A stretch of DNA of 64,000 nucleotides from Pseudoclavibacter endophyticus (GCF_008831085.1 NZ_WBJY01000001.1:992001-1056000), one strand, 5' to 3'; positions 42,940-53,366 are shown, counted from the first letter of the stretch. A program made the numbers and translations. Notes: a model not told the origin generated them from the letters alone.

Positions 42940-44450
42940 GCGTTTCTTCCTCCAAGCGCGGCGCCACCCATCGGGGTACCGAGTTCGTCGGCGATGTCGC
43001 GCTGCGTCACCTCGGCGCCCGTCGCAGCCCGGCGAGGAAGGACCAGCGTAAAGGTCGAGCCCATGCCGATCGCCGAGACGACCTCGACCGTACCGCCGTG
43101 CGCATCGCAGATGCTGCGCACGATGGCGAGTCCGAGGCCCGATCCATCGATGCGGTCGCCCGCCTGCCGGACGCGCGCGAACCGGTCGAAGATCCCCTCC
43201 AGTTCGCCGGACGGGATGCCACGACCCTCGTCTCGCACCGACAGCCGGATGTGCTCGCCGTCCTCAATCGCGGCGAACGTCACCGATGTGCCCGACTCGG
43301 AGTACCGCACGGCGTTGGCCGCGAGCTGCAGCAGCGCCTGCGTGATGCGCTGAGCGTCGAGCATCGCTTCGGTATCCACGAACCCTCCGAGCCGCCAGTT
43401 CCGATCGCCGAGCGATCTCGCCTTCTCGAGCGCGTCGTCGACGAGCAGCCCGACGTGCACGGGCTGCAACGTCGCGAAGTCGGGTCGGCTCGCGGCCGCG
43501 AGCAGCGTGAGGTCGTTGACGAGACGGTTCATGCGGTCGATCTCATCGACCACGAGATCGCGCGTTGCGCGCGCGTCCGACGGATCGCCGGCATCCATCA
43601 ATTCGAGGTGACCCCGTACGACGGTGAGGGGCGTGCGCAATTCGTGACCGACATCGTCGAGCAGATTGCGCTGTGACGACATCGCCGTCTCGAGGCGATC
43701 GAGCATCGAGTTCACGGTCACCGTGAGCTGCGCCAGGTCGTCGTTGCCGTGCACGGGGATGCGTCGCGACAGGTCGGTGTCGGTGATCTCCTCGGCGGTC
43801 TGGCGGACGAGGCCGATGGGCCGCATGAGCCGGCCGACCAGGAACCAAATGACGGTCGCGCCGATGACGAACACGCCGGTCGCGAGCAGCAACCGCCACC
43901 ACATGGCCGTTGCGACGACCTCGAGCTCGGCGTTGCGGTCGAAGGCGTAGACGACGGCGCCGACGGTCGTCGTGGGTTCGTTCGAGACCGCGACCGGCAC
44001 GATGAGGTAGTCATAGGTCGTGTGATTCGTCGTCACCGAGCCCCGCACGACCGACGAGCCGCTCGTGAGGACGGCGATGTGCGCGAGGAACTCGGGGTCG
44101 TCCTCGAGCCGCGTCGGCACCTCGGCCTGGGCCGTCCATGCGACGGCTCCGTCGACGATGCCGAGCTCGCCCTCGTTGGGGGCGGGGACCGTACGCTGCA
44201 GTGCCACGCGCACGAGCTGATCGGCGGTTTCGAACGCACGGCCCGTTTCTGGATCGACGCCGGTCGCCGTGAGCTGAATCAGCTCGTTCCAGCGACGATC
44301 GAGCTCAGTGTCGATGCGGCTGATGACCTGCTGACGCTGCAGGCTGATATCGAGGAAAGTGAGCACGCCGAGGGCCAGCGCGAGCAAGACGACGACGGCG
44401 GTGACCAGGCGGACTCGGACCGAGGCGCCCGCGCGCCGCATCGGTGCCAC
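42936..44450 (-). CDS. Sensor histidine kinase with extracellular sensor and HAMP domain
   Basis: A 504-residue kinase. TM1 (residues ~12-33), an extracellular domain (~35-183) and TM2 (~186-206) are followed by HAMP, then the H-box VGHELRTPLTVVRGHLEL (His ~269), N-box LLQLAANAVRYS and G-boxes DEGRGIP and GSGLGLAIV. The last 40 residues form a short Gly-rich tail. GTG 44450 shares a base with the stop of the PRC-barrel gene (TAGTG). The sensor domain shows no recognisable ligand motif. Confidence 0.93.
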   Translation of the reverse strand: MAPMRRAGASVRVRLVTAVVVLLALALGVLTFLDISLQRQQVISRIDTELDRRWNELIQLTATGVDPETGRAFETADQLVRVALQRTVPAPNEGELGIVDGAVAWTAQAEVPTRLEDDPEFLAHIAVLTSGSSVVRGSVTTNHTTYDYLIVPVAVSNEPTTTVGAVVYAFDRNAELEVVATAMWWRLLLATGVFVIGATVIWFLVGRLMRPIGLVRQTAEEITDTDLSRRIPVHGNDDLAQLTVTVNSMLDRLETAMSSQRNLLDDVGHELRTPLTVVRGHLELMDAGDPSDARATRDLVVDEIDRMNRLVNDLTLLAAASRPDFATLQPVHVGLLVDDALEKARSLGDRNWRLGGFVDTEAMLDAQRITQALLQLAANAVRYSESGTSVTFAAIEDGEHIRLSVRDEGRGIPSGELEGIFDRFARVRQAGDRIDGSGLGLAIVRSICDAHGGTVEVVSAIGMGSTFTLVLPRRAATGAEVTQRDIADELGTPMGGAALGGRNA

Positions 44451-46042
44451 TAGGCCCCGGGACGGCCGAACGGCGTGTCGGTGCCCGGCGAAGCGTCGCC
44501 CCGGGAGGGGCCATCGTCCTTGAAGAGGTCCTCGAGCCCGAAGGGCGCGTCACCGGTCGTGGACTCGGGCTCCTGCGTCGGTGCTGATTCGCTGCGTCGC
44601 CACGAGCCCACCGGGTCGTGAGCGGGGTCGACCGCCTCGCCGGCGTCGGGTGCCGGGGGAGTGCCCGCGCCTCCCGGTGCTCCGTCGAGCGCATCGGTCC
44701 ACGGCGGCACGGCGGCCGAAGCCGGCCCATCCGCCCCGGCCGGCGGGGCGAAAGGCGGGGGTGAGGCCCGGTCGAACGGCCAGGCCCCCTCGGCTTGTGA
44801 CGCGGGGGACCGGAAAGCAGCCGGACCGGCGGGCGGCGCCGGTTCGTCGGGATGGGCGGGTTCGCCGGGAGAGGTCGGACCGCCTGGAGGGAAGGGCGGC
44901 GCCGGCTCCGGGTGCGGCTCGGGCGTGGGGAAGGCGGTTTCCGGGGCGCCGTCCGGTACCGCGAACGCGGTCGTCTCGTCGTCGGGCCGGGCGTCATTCG
45001 CCCCATGCCGTTCCTCTGCGGTCATCCGGCGCCAGGGGTCGTGGCCAGCGAGGGGTGCTGCCGACCCGGTCGCCGAGTCGCGCGCCCCGGTCGTCTCCGG
45101 CACGCCGTCGGCATCCGCGTGTTCACGTTGCCACGCGTCGCGATCGGAGGTCGCACCGCCGCCGCCCTCGTCCGCACGGCCGGCGTCGGCTGTCGTCGGT
45201 GCCGGGGGAGCGAAGAGCCCGTCGCGGTCGTCGGTCTCTGCTCCCGCCGCGCCACCGATCTCAGCGTCGATCGTCGGCCTCGCGTCCGGGTACGAGGAAT
45301 CGGCGCCGGCGGGCTCCGTGGTCGGTTCGGCGGCGAGCGGCGCGAAGGCCTCGTCCGCTGGATCGGACACCTGGTCCTCGGCGGAGGAGCCCGCCGGTGC
45401 CGCGGCGGCCAGCTGCTCGCCTTCGACCTGGGCGGCGACCTCCGGGGTCATACGGCCGGGCACCCGGTAGTGGTTGTAGAGGGCGTCCTCCTCGTCGGGA
45501 GACAGGTTCTGATCGATCGAGGTGGAGGGCGATGAGGTGACGAGCGCCTTGTCGTACGGCACGTTGATCCGCTTGCCATCGAGCGTCGCCTCGTCGAGGG
45601 GGACGAAGAACTCCTTCGTGCCGAAGAGCCCCGTCCGCGCTGTGATCCAGTTGGGTTCCTGCGTCTGGTCGTCGAGGTACACCTGACCGACCTTGCCGAT
45701 GCGCTCGTCATTGGGTCCCATGACCGTGGCCGTGAACAACCGCGTGAGGTGTGCTTCGTGCTCGGCCTCGGCGTCGCGTTGGGCTTGCGATGCGTCGGTC
45801 GAGGCCGGGTCATCCGCATCTCCGGCGAGGTCGTCGTCGCCGAGATCGCCCGCCGTTCCCGCTGCCGCGAGCTCATCGCCGTCAGCGGGCGAGACGGCCG
45901 GCTCGCCCTGCGTTTCCGACGTCGAAGCGAACGGTGAGCCCTCGACCGCGTCGCCTCGCCAGTCGTCGGAGTTCCCGAACGTCTCGGGGGGACCGTCGTC
46001 GGCCGCCGTGTCGTCGGGATCGCGCTGTTGATCGGCAACCAT
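44450..46042 (-). CDS. PRC-barrel domain protein with long Pro/Ala-rich disordered tail
   Basis: A 530-residue protein. Residues ~102-170 form a PRC-barrel (FTATVMGPNDERIGKVGQVYLDDQTQEPNW, then TKEFFVPLDEATLDGKRINVPYDKALV). The first ~100 residues are acidic and the last ~330 are Pro/Ala/Asp-rich with no predicted fold. Proteins with this barrel and a similar N-terminus are common in actinobacteria and often stress-related. ATG 46042 has GGAGGAGC upstream. It is the first gene of an overlapping unit with the kinase and regulator below it. Confidence 0.8.
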   Translation of the reverse strand: MVADQQRDPDDTAADDGPPETFGNSDDWRGDAVEGSPFASTSETQGEPAVSPADGDELAAAGTAGDLGDDDLAGDADDPASTDASQAQRDAEAEHEAHLTRLFTATVMGPNDERIGKVGQVYLDDQTQEPNWITARTGLFGTKEFFVPLDEATLDGKRINVPYDKALVTSSPSTSIDQNLSPDEEDALYNHYRVPGRMTPEVAAQVEGEQLAAAAPAGSSAEDQVSDPADEAFAPLAAEPTTEPAGADSSYPDARPTIDAEIGGAAGAETDDRDGLFAPPAPTTADAGRADEGGGGATSDRDAWQREHADADGVPETTGARDSATGSAAPLAGHDPWRRMTAEERHGANDARPDDETTAFAVPDGAPETAFPTPEPHPEPAPPFPPGGPTSPGEPAHPDEPAPPAGPAAFRSPASQAEGAWPFDRASPPPFAPPAGADGPASAAVPPWTDALDGAPGGAGTPPAPDAGEAVDPAHDPVGSWRRSESAPTQEPESTTGDAPFGLEDLFKDDGPSRGDASPGTDTPFGRPGA

Positions 46043-46129
46043 GGTGCTCCTCCGAGGGGGTCGGTGGTCGAGAAGATCTCGAGAACTGCGTTCAGCCTAA
46101 CGATCGCCCCTGGTGAGACGGCGTATTGC

Positions 46130-47242
46130 TCACGCGCGGTCCGGATCCTCGCGAGCCCCATCCCGGGCCTGCGGCCCACGCGCCGAGGGCTGGTCGGGGG
46201 CGGGCCACTGCGCCGATGGCGGCTCTGGAGCGGGTGCCTGCTGGGTCGCGGGCGCTTGCCGATCAGGGCCCTGCTGTCCGGTCGGCTGCTGTCCGGTCGG
46301 CTGAGCGAGGCGCTCGGCCTCGGCCGACTGCGCGCCGGCCGCATCCAGGTCGTTCATCGGGCCACCCGGCGCGCCCGTCGCACCGACGAAGGCGGCAGCG
46401 GGCCCGCGGTCGCCGGATCGTCGCGACCGCACGATGGCGCGGACGCCGAAGAACACGATCAGCGCGATGATCGCGAGCACGATCAGCCCCGGAAGCATGA
46501 ATCCGAAGGCCGTCAGTAGACCGCCGAAGATCGCGACGAGCGTGTTCCACCCGGCCTGCAATCCCTCGAAGAACCCCGGGTTGTCCGGCGTGGGGTTCGC
46601 GAGCTCGTCGTTCGAGATCGTGACCGACAGCGTCGACATCGCGACCTGGTCGGCCAGCGCCGCCTCCTGGGCGCGAAGGGACTGCAACTCCGCCTCCCGC
46701 GCGCTCAGCGTCTCTTCCACGGCGAGCATGTCATCGACGCTCGTCGCCTCGGCGAGCATGCCGCGCAGACTCTCGACCGAGGCTTCCAGTGACTGGATGC
46801 GCGCTTGGAGGTCGACCGTCTCCATCGTCACGTCGGTCACTCGCGTCGAGAGGTACTCGACGTCGGCCACCTCGCGAAGCCGCTCGACAAGGGAGTCGTA
46901 GTCCTCGGCCGGCACGCGGACGGTCAGGTCCGCGGTATGCGATTCGTTTCCCCCGCCCGTGTTCCGTTCCGAGCGCGAGTCGATACGGCCGTCCAGCATC
47001 GCGACGAGATCTTCGACCGCGGCCGCGGTACCGCGTACGTCGGTGGTGCGGAGACCGATCTCGCCGGTCGTGACGATGGCGCGGTCGCCGGTCACGGCCG
47101 ACGGCGCTTCGGGCTGGCCGGCGTCCTGGCCCGATTCAGCCGCCGGGGCGCTCTCGGACGCGGCGCTGCCGCATCCGGTGAGCAGGGCGAGCGTGAGAAG
47201 GGCCGCACCGGCGGCGGTGGTGATGCTGGTTCGGGAGGGCAT
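46130..47242 (-). CDS. DUF4349 domain lipoprotein
   Basis: A 370-residue lipoprotein. The signal ends in LLTGC, then an Ala/Glu-rich linker. Residues ~55-210 match DUF4349: GLRTTDVRGTAAAVEDLVAML, LTVRVPAEDYDSLVERLREV, then a coiled coil (TVDLQARIQSLEASVESLRGML; LSAREAELQSLRAQEAALADQ). A strong transmembrane span (LLTAFGFMLPGLIVLAIIAL) anchors it near residue 250, and a Pro/Gln-rich cytoplasmic tail follows. ATG 47242 gives the normal signal peptide; a TTG lies four codons upstream. Role unknown. The next gene downstream on the same strand begins 88 bp away. Confidence 0.85.
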   Translation of the reverse strand: MPSRTSITTAAGAALLTLALLTGCGSAASESAPAAESGQDAGQPEAPSAVTGDRAIVTTGEIGLRTTDVRGTAAAVEDLVAMLDGRIDSRSERNTGGGNESHTADLTVRVPAEDYDSLVERLREVADVEYLSTRVTDVTMETVDLQARIQSLEASVESLRGMLAEATSVDDMLAVEETLSAREAELQSLRAQEAALADQVAMSTLSVTISNDELANPTPDNPGFFEGLQAGWNTLVAIFGGLLTAFGFMLPGLIVLAIIALIVFFGVRAIVRSRRSGDRGPAAAFVGATGAPGGPMNDLDAAGAQSAEAERLAQPTGQQPTGQQGPDRQAPATQQAPAPEPPSAQWPAPDQPSARGPQARDGAREDPDRA

Positions 47243-47776
47243 TCCGCCATGCAATGCGGTGAGCCTGAACTGTGGGTGGATGCGAGGTATCGATCTCGCA
47301 ATATCGGCCCGGCGGAGCGAGGGAATGATGCGCGGGTGACTCGCGGGTCATCCTCGCGGCGGTCGCGGGGACGGGGACGGAGCGGGCGAGGTGGCCGTGC
47401 GGCGCTTGTCACACAGTGTCGGAGGGTCGTGCGACGCTTCGGGCATGAATCGGGTCCGTCAGGCGTTTTCTCCTGTGGGTTCGCAGCTTCGCTCGAGAGG
47501 GCGCAGGGGTGTTGTCCACAGGCCATGTGGAGAGCCCTGTGTGCAACCGCGTCCGGGTGTGTATGACACGCCGATTCGGTGGAATTCCATGCCGAAGCTG
47601 TGGACGCACCTGTGAGTAATTACACGGTTGTAACCCGAGATCTAGTGGTGTTATCGTCGTCAGACACAAGATGTTGTGGCTGGGGCGGTCCGTCCCCACC
47701 GGGACGCCAGCAGCATCCAGTCCTTTCGACACCACCGCATCAACGCCCCTCGGCAGCCAGTTCTTCAGGAGTCGCC
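47243..47776. promoter_or_regulatory. 534-bp control region upstream of nrdH, with DnaA box and palindromes
   Basis: No gene is supported here. The stretch holds a perfect actinobacterial DnaA box TTGTCCACA (47512-47520), which is also one arm of TCCACA-GGCCA-TGTGGA (47515-47531). It holds a 10-bp perfect palindrome TGGAATTCCA (47580-47589) between TTCGG and CCGAA, a weaker inverted DnaA-like TGTGGACGC (47599-47607) and the two NrdR boxes listed separately. TTGTAA (47628-47633) could act as a -35, with a weak TTATCG 17 bp below. Confidence 0.6.
47633..47679 (+). promoter_or_regulatory. Pair of NrdR boxes upstream of nrdHIEF
   Basis: ACCCGAGATCTAGTGG (47633-47648) and ACACAAGATGTTGTGG (47664-47679) both resemble the NrdR consensus ACACTATATATAGTGT. 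Their starts are 31 bp apart, three helical turns, as in known NrdR targets. The ATP/dATP-sensing repressor NrdR would bind both to repress the operon. The second box lies ~98 bp ahead of nrdH. Confidence 0.75.
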
Positions 47777-48013
47777 ATGAGCAGCATCACCGTCTACAGC
47801 AAGCCCGCGTGCGTGCAGTGCACCGCCACCAAGCGTGCACTCGACAAGCAGGGCATCGAGTACGAGATCTTCGACCTGTCGGTCGACGACAAGGCGCTCG
47901 CCACGGTCAAGGAACTCGGCTACATGCAGGCTCCTGTCGTCGTCGCCGGTGACGAGCACTGGTCGGGCTTCCGCCCCGACAAGATCTCGGAGCTCGCGAC
48001 GCGCGTCGCGTAG
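47777..48013 (+). CDS. nrdH: Glutaredoxin-like electron donor NrdH
   Basis: A 78-residue thioredoxin-fold protein that supplies electrons to class Ib ribonucleotide reductase. The redox motif is CVQC (Cys 12 and 15) in [14 protein letters not shown], and the C-terminal [11 protein letters not shown] is the NrdH hallmark. AGGAG lies six bases upstream of ATG 47777. It is the first gene of nrdHIEF, under two NrdR boxes. Confidence 0.96.
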   Translation: MSSITVYSKPACVQCTATKRALDKQGIEYEIFDLSVDDKALATVKELGYMQAPVVVAGDEHWSGFRPDKISELATRVA

Positions 48014-48089
48014 CGAGTCCGCTGCCACACCACGTCGCCCGGCGAACGACGCACCCCACCACCCACGCCACCAGCGGAGGCCTCGCGCC

Positions 48090-48515
48090 ATGTCGCAACT
48101 CATCTACTTCTCGAGCGTGTCGAACAACACGCATCGATTCGTCGAGAAATTGGGGCGTGAGGCCGTTCGCATCCCGGTGAACCGCGACGCGGAGCCCATC
48201 GTGGCAACCGAACCGTACGTGCTCATCGTTCCCACCTATGGCGGGGGCGATGGCCGCGGGGCGGTCCCCAAGCAGGTCATCAAATTTCTCAACGTCCCCG
48301 GCAACCGCGAGCTGCTTCGCGGCGTCATCGCCGGGGGCAACACCAACTTCGGTCGGGGCTTCGGCATCGCGGCCGACATCATCGCAGCGAAGTGCCACGT
48401 CCCCGCCCTCTACCGCTTCGAACTCTTCGGCACGGAGGACGACGTCGAAGCGGTCACCTCTGGATTGGATTCGTTTTGGCAGCAACAGCAAACCCTGAGC
48501 TCGACGTCCCGGTAG
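48090..48515 (+). CDS. nrdI: Flavodoxin-like NrdI, class Ib RNR activator
   Basis: A 141-residue flavoprotein that generates superoxide or a related oxidant to build the Mn(III)2-tyrosyl radical of NrdF. The N-terminal [16 protein letters not shown] phosphate loop and [16 protein letters not shown] and [16 protein letters not shown] segments are typical. GGAGG precedes ATG 48090. It lies between nrdH and nrdE as expected for actinobacteria. Confidence 0.95.
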   Translation: MSQLIYFSSVSNNTHRFVEKLGREAVRIPVNRDAEPIVATEPYVLIVPTYGGGDGRGAVPKQVIKFLNVPGNRELLRGVIAGGNTNFGRGFGIAADIIAAKCHVPALYRFELFGTEDDVEAVTSGLDSFWQQQQTLSSTSR

Positions 48516-48541
48516 CGACCAAGAGCGTCGGATCGAGCGGC

Positions 48542-50641
48542 ATGGATTACCACGCCCTCAACGCGATGCTGAATCTCTACGATGCCGACGGCAGGATCCA
48601 GTTCGACAAGGACCGCGAAGCGGCCCGTGAGTACTTCCTGCAGCACGTCAATCAGAACACCGTCTTCTTCCACGACCTCGAGGAGCGCCTCGACTACCTC
48701 GTGGAGCACGAGTATTACGAGGCGGCGACGCTCGAGCAGTACTCGCTTGAGTTCATCGCCCAGCTACGCGACCTTGCCTACAAGAAAAAGTTCCGCTTCC
48801 CGACGTTCCTCGGCGCGTTCAAGTTCTACACGTCGTATGCGCTGAAGACGTTCGACGGCAAGCGGTTCCTCGAGCGCTTCGAAGATCGCGTGCTCATGGT
48901 GGCGCTGCATCTCGCGCGCGGCGACGAGCAGTTGGCGACGGCGCTCGTGGAAGAGATGATCTCCGGCCGGTTCCAGCCCGCCACGCCGACGTTCCTCAAC
49001 GCGGGCAAGCGGCAGCGCGGCGAACTCGTGAGCTGCTTCCTGCTGCGCATCGAAGACAACATGGAATCCATCGGCCGCTCGGTCAACTCGGCCCTGCAGC
49101 TGTCGAAGCGCGGCGGCGGCGTCGCGTTCAGCCTCTCGAACATCCGCGAGCACGGCGCCCCGATCAAGCAGATCCAGAACCAGTCGTCGGGCATCATCCC
49201 CATCATGAAGCTGCTCGAAGATAGCTTCAGCTACGCCAACCAGCTCGGCGCGCGCCAGGGTGCGGGCGCCGTCTACCTGCAGGCGCACCACCCCGACATC
49301 ATGCGGTTCCTCGACACGAAGCGCGAGAACGCCGACGAGAAGATCCGCATCAAGACGCTCTCGCTCGGCGTCGTCGTTCCCGACATCACCTTCGATCTCG
49401 CCAAGCGCGACGAGGACATGTACCTCTTCTCGCCGTACGACGTCGAGCGCGTCTACGGCGTGCCCTTCGGTGACATCTCCGTGACCGAGAAGTACTACGA
49501 GATGGTCGATGACGCGCGCATCTCGAAGACGAAGATCGGCGCGAGGCAGTTCTTCCAGACGCTCGCCGAGATCCAGTTCGAATCGGGCTACCCGTACATC
49601 ATGTTCGAAGACACGGTGAACCGGGCAAACCCGATCGAGGGCCGCATCAACATGTCGAACCTCTGCTCGGAGATCCTGCAGGTCAACACCCCGACGACCT
49701 ACGGCGACGACCTCTCGTACGAAGAGATCGGCAACGACATCTCGTGCAACCTCGGCTCGATGAACATCGCGCTCACCATGGATGGCGACGACTTCGGCCG
49801 GTCGATCGAGACGGCGATCCGCGGCCTCACGGCAGTGAGCGAGATGAGCGACATCCGCTCGGTGCCGTCGATCGCGAAGGGCAACCGGGCTTCGCACGCC
49901 ATCGGTCTCGGGCAGATGAACCTGCACGGGTACCTCGGTCGCGAGTGCATTCACTACGGTTCGGAGGAGGGCATCGACTTCACGAACATCTACTTCTACA
50001 CGGTGCTGTTCCACGCCATCCGTGCATCGAACCTCCTCGCGCGCGAGCGGGGCACCTCGTTCGACGGCTTCGAGAGCTCGACCTATGCATCCGGCGAGTT
50101 CTTCGACAAGTACATCGATCGCGAGTGGGCGCCAGCGACCGAGCGCGTGCGCGACCTCTTCGCGGACATCCACATCCCCACGCAAGACGACTGGCGGGAG
50201 CTGCGCGCGCTCGTGCAGGAGCACGGCATGTACAACCGCAACCTGCAGGCCGTGCCGCCGACGGGGTCGATCTCGTACATCAACCACTCGACCTCGTCGA
50301 TCCACCCCATCGCCTCGAAGATCGAGATCCGCAAAGAGGGCAAGATCGGCCGCGTCTACTATCCGGCGCCGTTCCTCACGAACGACAACCTCGAGTACTT
50401 CCAGGACGCCTACGAGATCGGCTACGAGAAGATCATCGACACGTACGCCGCCGCAACGCAGCACGTCGATCAGGGTCTGTCGCTCACGCTGTTCTTCAAA
50501 GACACGGCAACGACGCGCGACATCAACCGCGCGCAGATCTACGCCTGGCGGAAGGGCATCAAGACGATCTACTACATCCGCCTGCGCCAGCTCGCGCTCG
50601 AGGGCACGGAGATCGACGGTTGCGTGTCATGCATGCTGTAG
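48542..50641 (+). CDS. nrdE: Class Ib ribonucleoside-diphosphate reductase, alpha subunit
   Basis: The 699-residue catalytic subunit that reduces NDPs to dNDPs. Active-site motifs are NLCSEIL (Asn, thiyl Cys and Glu) and the redox Cys pair in ELVSCFLL and ISCNLGSMN. The C-terminus ends in CVSC, which receives electrons from NrdH. It lacks the ATP-cone of class Ia enzymes, which is normal for NrdE. ATG 48542 starts with the typical [14 protein letters not shown]; no strong ribosome binding site is seen, so coupling to nrdI 27 bp upstream is likely. Confidence 0.97.
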   Translation: MDYHALNAMLNLYDADGRIQFDKDREAAREYFLQHVNQNTVFFHDLEERLDYLVEHEYYEAATLEQYSLEFIAQLRDLAYKKKFRFPTFLGAFKFYTSYALKTFDGKRFLERFEDRVLMVALHLARGDEQLATALVEEMISGRFQPATPTFLNAGKRQRGELVSCFLLRIEDNMESIGRSVNSALQLSKRGGGVAFSLSNIREHGAPIKQIQNQSSGIIPIMKLLEDSFSYANQLGARQGAGAVYLQAHHPDIMRFLDTKRENADEKIRIKTLSLGVVVPDITFDLAKRDEDMYLFSPYDVERVYGVPFGDISVTEKYYEMVDDARISKTKIGARQFFQTLAEIQFESGYPYIMFEDTVNRANPIEGRINMSNLCSEILQVNTPTTYGDDLSYEEIGNDISCNLGSMNIALTMDGDDFGRSIETAIRGLTAVSEMSDIRSVPSIAKGNRASHAIGLGQMNLHGYLGRECIHYGSEEGIDFTNIYFYTVLFHAIRASNLLARERGTSFDGFESSTYASGEFFDKYIDREWAPATERVRDLFADIHIPTQDDWRELRALVQEHGMYNRNLQAVPPTGSISYINHSTSSIHPIASKIEIRKEGKIGRVYYPAPFLTNDNLEYFQDAYEIGYEKIIDTYAAATQHVDQGLSLTLFFKDTATTRDINRAQIYAWRKGIKTIYYIRLRQLALEGTEIDGCVSCML

Positions 50642-50681
50642 CGGGTCGCTCGCACGGCGGCCACCACGTCATTGACATTGA

Positions 50682-51701
<1,020 letters not shown>

Positions 51702-51736
51702 GCGCTTCTCTCGTCCCAGCTCATTAGCTGGTCAGG

Positions 51737-51770
51737 GGCCCGGATCTGCGAAATGTCGCAGGTTCGGGCC
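51737..51770. terminator. Terminator hairpin of the nrdHIEF operon
   Basis: GGCCCGGATCTGCG (51737-51750) pairs along its full length with CGCAGGTTCGGGCC (51757-51770), including two G-U pairs, around the loop AAATGT. It lies 36 bp past the nrdF stop and also before the end of the convergent XRE gene, so it can serve both directions. A short GCTTTC follows rather than a long U-run. Confidence 0.75.
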
Positions 51771-51815
51771 GCTTTCGTGCCCCCAGCCTCAACGCTCTGG
51801 ATCGCCATGTGGCGT

Positions 51816-52400
51816 TCACGCGGATCCACTCCAGGGCGCCGGGATGATCACCCAGATGATCGATGCGGGCTCGCCTCCCTCGACGTGCCAGGTGTGAGGC
51901 TCGCGACCAGGAAGCGTCAGTGCGTCGCCGGCGCTGAGCGCGACGGTCCTATCGGCGAAGCGCACAGTCACGCTCCCGTTCAAGACGTGCAGCACTTCGA
52001 CATCGCAGTTGATCGTGTACAGGTCCGAGCCGCCGTGGGCGTCGGGTTCGAGCTCCGAGCGCAGCAGCTGCACGCGTTGCTCGCCGCGCGGCGACATCAG
52101 GCGCTCGTCGGCGTGCACACCGCCGAGATTGATGCGCGGTGCGTCAGCGAACGTCACGCGCTGGATCTCCGGTTCGGCGAACAGGGCTCCGACCGGCAGT
52201 GACAGCACCTGGCACAGCTGCACGAGCGTCGAGACGCTCGGCGAGGTCTCGTCGCGTTCGACCCTGCTGAGAAATCCCTTCGAGAGACCGGTGGACTCGG
52301 CGAGCTGACCGAGCGAGAGGCCCTGGCCGGTCCGGACCGACCGCAGCTTCGCACCGATCGGTGTCGCGTTGCTGTTGGCCTGGGGGTGGATCGCGCGCAT
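51816..52400 (-). CDS. XRE family regulator with C-terminal cupin domain
   Basis: A 194-residue regulator. Residues ~15-70 form a lambda-repressor-like helix-turn-helix (LGQLAESTGLSKGFLSRVERDETSPSVSTL). The second half is a single cupin (LHVLNGSVTVRFADRTVALSAGDALTLPGREPHTWHVEG) that probably binds a small ligand. This architecture is common in regulators of polyamine and amino-acid catabolism (PuuR-like). It is divergent from the ureohydrolase pseudogene 99 bp away and probably regulated that cluster. Confidence 0.9.
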   Translation of the reverse strand: MRAIHPQANSNATPIGAKLRSVRTGQGLSLGQLAESTGLSKGFLSRVERDETSPSVSTLVQLCQVLSLPVGALFAEPEIQRVTFADAPRINLGGVHADERLMSPRGEQRVQLLRSELEPDAHGGSDLYTINCDVEVLHVLNGSVTVRFADRTVALSAGDALTLPGREPHTWHVEGGEPASIIWVIIPAPWSGSA

Positions 52401-52463
52401 TGCAGTACCTCAGGTCGATGATTCGTTCTTGACGCCGTGCGGCCGCAGGTCTAGCTTGAACCA

Positions 52464-52492
52464 GAAAGTTGCTTGTAGCGTATCGAAAGTTG
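52464..52492. promoter_or_regulatory. Two direct GAAAGTTG repeats, 21 bp apart, in divergent promoter region
   Basis: GAAAGTTG occurs at 52464-52471 and 52485-52492, exactly two helical turns apart, between the divergent XRE-cupin gene and the ureohydrolase pseudogene. TTGAAC (52456-52461) and TATCGA (52481-52486) may form a weak promoter in between. The repeats are candidates for XRE regulator binding. Confidence 0.4.
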
Positions 52493-52498
52493 TCAAAT

Positions 52499-53366
52499 AT
52501 GCAACCCTCTCCGAATCGCGGCCCGATCGACGCGAGCATCGTTCCGCGGTTCGCCGGTATCGCCACGTTCGCCCGCCTCCCGCGTCTCGATGAGGTCGAA
52601 CGGGCGGATGTCGCCGTGGCCGGCGTTCCTTTCGACAGTGGGGTCAGCTACCGGCCGGGCGCGAGGTTCGGACCTGCCCACGTGCGCGAGGCGTCGCGCC
52701 TGCTCCGGCCGTACAACCCGGCGCAGGACGTCTTCCCGTTCGGCGCGCAGCAGGTGGTGGATGCCGGAGACATCGTCGCCAACCCGTTCGACATCCCCGC
52801 GGCCGTCGCCGAGATCGAGGCGGGCGCCCGCGAGCTGCGCACCCGCGCCGACCGGCTCGTCGTGTACGTGTCCCACGTGTCGAGATGCGCATCGAAATGC
52901 AGCCGCGCCAACCACGCACGGCACGCCGTTCCGGCGCGCGTCGGAAGAGGGACTCATCGATCTCACCGCGAGCATGCACGTCGGCATCCGCGGCCCCCTC
53001 TATGACAAGAGCGACCTCGAAGACGACGAGCGCCTCGGCTTCGCGATCGTGTCGAGCGAGTACATCGAGGAGCACGGTGTGCCGGCCGCCGTCGACCGCG
53101 TCCGTGGCCGCGTGGGTGACAAGCCGCTCTACATCTCGATCGACATCGACGTGCTCGACCCCGCCCACGCGCCTGGCACAGGAACTCCCGAGGCGGGCGG
53201 GCTCACGAGCCGTGAACTGCTCCGGATGCTGCGCGCCCTCGACGGCTCGCGGATCGTCGGCGCCGACGTCGTCGAGGTGGCGCCCGCGTACGACCACGCG
53301 CAGCTCACCGCCGTGGCTGCGAGCCACGTGGTGTACGAGCTGCTCAGCGCGATGACGCCGCGCTGA
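52499..53366 (+). pseudogene. Agmatinase/ureohydrolase family gene disrupted by internal micro-inversion and deletion
   Basis: The 5' part (52499 to ~52863) encodes the N-terminal half of a SpeB-like ureohydrolase ([40 protein letters not shown]). The 3' part (from 52914, another frame) encodes the rest, [17 protein letters not shown] to the stop, including the metal motif [19 protein letters not shown]. Between them, about 48 bp (52864-52911) read correctly only on the opposite strand, as [13 protein letters not shown], the first metal-binding motif. The GGDH-containing stretch expected just upstream, about 20 residues, is missing. The frames differ (2, then 3), so no intact enzyme can be made. 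ATG 52499 is the likely original start. Confidence 0.88.

Noticed and set aside
52648..52911. Separate minus-strand gene containing [13 protein letters not shown]
   Set aside because: Only the first ~16 residues look like ureohydrolase; the rest is antisense of the plus-strand N-terminal half. It is better explained as an inverted fragment inside the pseudogene.
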